Shown here in pieces: positions 5,672 to 7,590 of a stretch of DNA of 7,590 nucleotides. The translations under genes were made by a program, and so were the position numbers. This stretch comes from Actinomycetota bacterium. GTDB lineage: Bacteria > Actinomycetota > Acidimicrobiia > Acidimicrobiales > Ilumatobacteraceae. The stretch is from contig SYDZ01000067.1 of the NCBI GenBank assembly GCA_005801025.1, positions 1 through 7,590 on the forward strand, in the 5' to 3' direction. The notes beneath the pieces were generated by a model that made no database searches, had not been told where the DNA came from, and was given only the letters and a program-made list of their open reading frames with translations. The stretch's first letter is position 1. Each line of letters starts with the position of its first letter.

Positions 5672-6149
5672 ACTGCGGATTCGTCAAGCAGTTCGCGCGC
5701 TCATCATCACCCCCGAGACGCAAGTTCTTTTGGTGCGCTTTGAGTTTCCCACTGGTACACGCTGGGCCCTACCAGGTGGCGGTCTTGATCCTGGTGAAGA
5801 CCATGTCGCAGCATTGCGCCGCGAACTCGTTGAGGAGGTCGGTTTACACCACGCCGATATCGGTCCGCATATTTGGACCCGAGAGCACCAAATCCCATTT
5901 ATCAATGGCCAGTGGGATGGACAGCGTGAGCACATTCATCTTGTCGAGGTCCCGTCAACTTTCGCACCCCAACCAACATGGGATTGGCCAACTCTCAACG
6001 CCGAATATGTCTTTGAACTGCGCTGGTGGAATATCACCGAAATCGCACTTGCATCTGGGACAGCTTTTGCTCCCGCACGACTCTTGCAACACATACAAAA
6101 CATTGTTGAGCAAGGCATACCTACTCATCCCATTGACGTTGAGGTCTAG
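5652..6149 (+). CDS. Nudix hydrolase
   Basis: 165 residues from the chosen ATG. The Nudix box GX5EX7REUXEEXGU is perfect: the stretch begins at the second Gly of PGGGLDPGE (residues 41-49), continues through RELVEEVGL (57-65), and contains the metal-binding REL-EE glutamates. The enzyme should hydrolyse a nucleoside diphosphate linked to another group. The substrate is not readable; the opening IRQAVRALIITPETQVLLVRF (10-30) resembles broad-specificity house-cleaning members. WDGQREHIHLVEV and ELRWWNITEI later in the chain fit the Nudix fold. In-frame ATGs lie at 5640, 5643 and 5652. I chose 5652 because MSNPPSELRIRQAVRA gives a compact start before the first strand, but 5640 is possible. Either start overlaps the end of the DUF3039 gene. 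The LysE-type exporter starts nine bases after its stop. Confidence 0.9.
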   Translation: MSNPPSELRIRQAVRALIITPETQVLLVRFEFPTGTRWALPGGGLDPGEDHVAALRRELVEEVGLHHADIGPHIWTREHQIPFINGQWDGQREHIHLVEVPSTFAPQPTWDWPTLNAEYVFELRWWNITEIALASGTAFAPARLLQHIQNIVEQGIPTHPIDVEV

Positions 6150-6158
6150 AGTTCACTC

Positions 6159-6794
6159 GTGCCCGATCTTCATTCCATCATCACTTTTGCTGTTGCCTCG
6201 GTTGCTCTCTTACTGATCCCTGGGCCTGCGGTTATCTATGTCCTCAATCGCAGCGTGTCGGATGGTCGAGAAGTTGGGCTTGCAGCAGTTGCAGGTCTTG
6301 AACTCGGAAACTTCGTTCACGTCATAGCAGCAACAGTTGGTCTGTCTGCCATCCTCGCAACATCGGCAACGGCATTCAATATCGTCAAACTTTTAGGTGC
6401 TAGTTATTTGATCCTTGTTGGTATTCGAACATTGCTGCGTCATCCACAACAGATCGCCAGTGATTCGACATCTATTTCCCTGCGACGCTCATTTACCCAA
6501 GGAATCATTGTTAACACCTTGAACCCCAAAGTCGCCCTGTTCTTTTTGTCCTATCTTCCACAATTCATTGATGCTGATCAGGGAGCTGCCTGGTCCCAAG
6601 CCCTCGTCTTAGGTAGCACTTTTGTCTTCATTGGCTGTCTCACCGATGGAATGTACGCCCTCACGGCAAGTGCTTTACGGGGAGTGTTGCTGAGAGGACG
6701 CACATTGCCCTTTGTTCAGCGCTATGTGGCCGGCACAGTGTTCATCGCTCTTGGCATAGCCGCTGCTACTACTTCTCCTTCAGCATCAAAATAG
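6159..6794 (+). CDS. LysE/RhtB family exporter
   Basis: 211 residues with about six hydrophobic segments and a short polar C-terminus. LLLIPGPAVIYVLNRS (17-32), KLLGASYLILVGIRTL (77-92) and NTLNPKVALFFLSYLPQF (119-136) are the family signatures. The early PGP and the NPK-A-FFLSYLPQF segment are typical of LysE/RhtB amino-acid and metabolite exporters in the cytoplasmic membrane. The substrate (amino acid, homoserine lactone-like compound or other) cannot be told from sequence. The start is GTG at 6159, nine bases after the Nudix stop, with GAGG at 6141-6144 rather far upstream. There is no ATG nearby, so GTG is the best choice. It probably shares a transcript with the DUF3039 and Nudix genes. 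Its stop is two bases from the stop of the convergent dnaE2, with no terminator visible between them. Confidence 0.9.
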   Translation: MPDLHSIITFAVASVALLLIPGPAVIYVLNRSVSDGREVGLAAVAGLELGNFVHVIAATVGLSAILATSATAFNIVKLLGASYLILVGIRTLLRHPQQIASDSTSISLRRSFTQGIIVNTLNPKVALFFLSYLPQFIDADQGAAWSQALVLGSTFVFIGCLTDGMYALTASALRGVLLRGRTLPFVQRYVAGTVFIALGIAAATTSPSASK

Positions 6795-6796
6795 TT

Positions 6797-7590
6797 CTAT
6801 CTGAAGTTTCGACTACTCATTGTCGCTGGAACCGTTAATGGGGCGATCACTTCGGCGATGATATTGACCACTCCTTCCACACGTTCTAAACGTCCGCGAA
6901 TGAGTAGTGCTCCAGCCCCACGAGCCACGGCGCGAAATCTCTTCCAACATCCAACAGAAACAATCACATTCATCAGTCCAGTCTCATCTTCAAGACTGAT
7001 AAAGGTAACGCCCTGAGCCGTACCTGGACGTTGGCGATGGGTCACTAGACCAGCGATCCACACCTTGGTTTGCTCAACGATCAGCAATTGATCTGCGGGC
7101 ACTACCCCCATCTCATGAAGTTGCTCGCGTAAGAACTTTGTGGGATGCCCAGTTGGCGAAACACCCGTGGCCCAAATATCAGCAATCGCTACTTCAATTG
7201 GCTGCATACCTGGCAGCGTTGGGGCCTGCGTGCCTGTCGCTAGACCTGGCAAACGATCACGACGTGATTGAGCAGCAGCACCTACAGCCCACAGAGCAGA
7301 GCGTCTCTCAAGACCGAAACATTCACCAAATAAACCACCCGTAGCCATCGCTTCAAGTTGCGGCAATGTCAGATCATCAACCCGTCGCACTAAATCTTCG
7401 ACATCCGCATAATCCCCATTCAATGATGACTCATCTTCTATCTGTTGAGCCAACTCGGCACCAAGACCGCGTACCGAACTTATGCCCAATCGCACTGCGA
7501 AGCCTCCATGGCTTTGAGCACATTCTTCTAATCTCGCATCTGAGCCAGAAGCCAGAAGATCGGGAGTACGCACCACTACTCCGTGTCGAC
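6797..7590 (-). CDS. dnaE2: Error-prone DNA polymerase DnaE2/ImuC, C-terminal part only
   Basis: 263 residues of the C-terminal end are visible; the family is about 1,000-1,100 long, so the PHP, palm and fingers domains lie beyond the right edge. The frame is open to the edge and RHGVVVRTPDL continues upstream, so the GTG at 7576 is not a real start. Counting from that GTG: VRLGISSVRGLGAELAQQI (28-46) is the helix-hairpin-helix region, and ADIWATGVSPTGHPTKFLR (132-150) is a DnaE2 signature. The OB-fold covers about 170-245 with GLVTHRQRPGTAQGVTF (176-192) and LEDETGLMNVIV (195-206). The chain ends SSRNFR, like the SRDFR end of other DnaE2 proteins. It should carry out mutagenic translesion synthesis with ImuA' and ImuB in the SOS-induced mutasome, as known for mycobacteria and Caulobacter. 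Those partners and the promoter are not in the window. Confidence 0.93.
   Translation of the reverse strand, partial: RHGVVVRTPDLLASGSDARLEECAQSHGGFAVRLGISSVRGLGAELAQQIEDESSLNGDYADVEDLVRRVDDLTLPQLEAMATGGLFGECFGLERRSALWAVGAAAQSRRDRLPGLATGTQAPTLPGMQPIEVAIADIWATGVSPTGHPTKFLREQLHEMGVVPADQLLIVEQTKVWIAGLVTHRQRPGTAQGVTFISLEDETGLMNVIVSVGCWKRFRAVARGAGALLIRGRLERVEGVVNIIAEVIAPLTVPATMSSRNFR

Noticed and set aside
5668..6216. Plus-strand ORF of 182 residues overlapping the Nudix gene
   Set aside because: Another frame of the Nudix and exporter region. The Nudix box is in the other frame.
7574..7576. GTG as a start for the right-edge gene
   Set aside because: The frame continues upstream to the window edge with DnaE2-like residues, so this is an internal Val codon.
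1..7590. CRISPR arrays, tRNA or rRNA genes, insertion sequences, att sites, riboswitches
   Set aside because: No repeated spacer units, cloverleaf-like segments, transposase or integrase motifs, or terminal inverted repeats were seen by eye; gaps are too short for most of these.

Overview
The window looks like chromosomal DNA from a mycothiol-producing actinobacterium. A member of the Acidimicrobiia or a related aquatic lineage is my guess, not something the sequence proves. The evidence is a mycothiol S-conjugate amidase (Mca), a DUF3039 protein (a family known essentially from Actinobacteria), a DnaE2/ImuC-type error-prone polymerase, and an FmdB-type zinc ribbon with the Gly/Cys-rich tail common in actinobacteria. 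Base composition is moderate by eye, below that of Streptomyces or mycobacteria. Genes are packed tightly, with no gene-free stretch over about 100 bases. I see no mobile element, CRISPR array, tRNA or rRNA.

Layout. (1) Bases 1-743, minus strand: mca, whose 3' end is cut by the window edge. (2) Bases 799-4350, plus strand: a lipoprotein of the YbhB/YbcL (PEBP) family, a PAS-PAS-GGDEF-EAL cyclic-di-GMP protein starting with GTG, and a rhomboid protease with an N-terminal zinc-finger region. They are separated by only 36 and 9 bases and probably form one transcription unit, divergent from mca. (3) Bases 4445-4879, plus strand: a 144-residue protein with its own good Shine-Dalgarno, which I read tentatively as a degenerate RadC/JAB-like domain. 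(4) Bases 4911-5320, minus strand: the FmdB-type zinc ribbon followed by an unannotated 44-residue membrane-type small protein. (5) Bases 5354-6794, plus strand: DUF3039 protein, Nudix hydrolase and LysE/RhtB exporter, overlapping or nearly abutting and probably one operon. (6) Bases 6797-7590, minus strand: the C-terminal part of DnaE2, convergent with the exporter and separated from it by two bases.

How the genes fit together. The common thread is housekeeping and stress handling: thiol-conjugate detoxification (Mca), nucleotide or metabolite clean-up (Nudix), small-molecule export (LysE family) and mutagenic lesion bypass (DnaE2). A second-messenger enzyme sits next to a membrane protease. 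No pathway link between the blocks can be shown from sequence. At three starts (mca, the PEBP lipoprotein, the FmdB protein) a TANNNT -10 element sits 6-8 bases before the ATG with no Shine-Dalgarno, which suggests leaderless mRNAs.

The least ordinary items are the 44-codon small ORF with a hairpin in front of it, the JAB-like protein lacking the metalloprotease histidines, the altered motifs in an otherwise catalytically complete EAL domain, and two very short divergent promoter regions. I did not find a convincing new multi-gene system.
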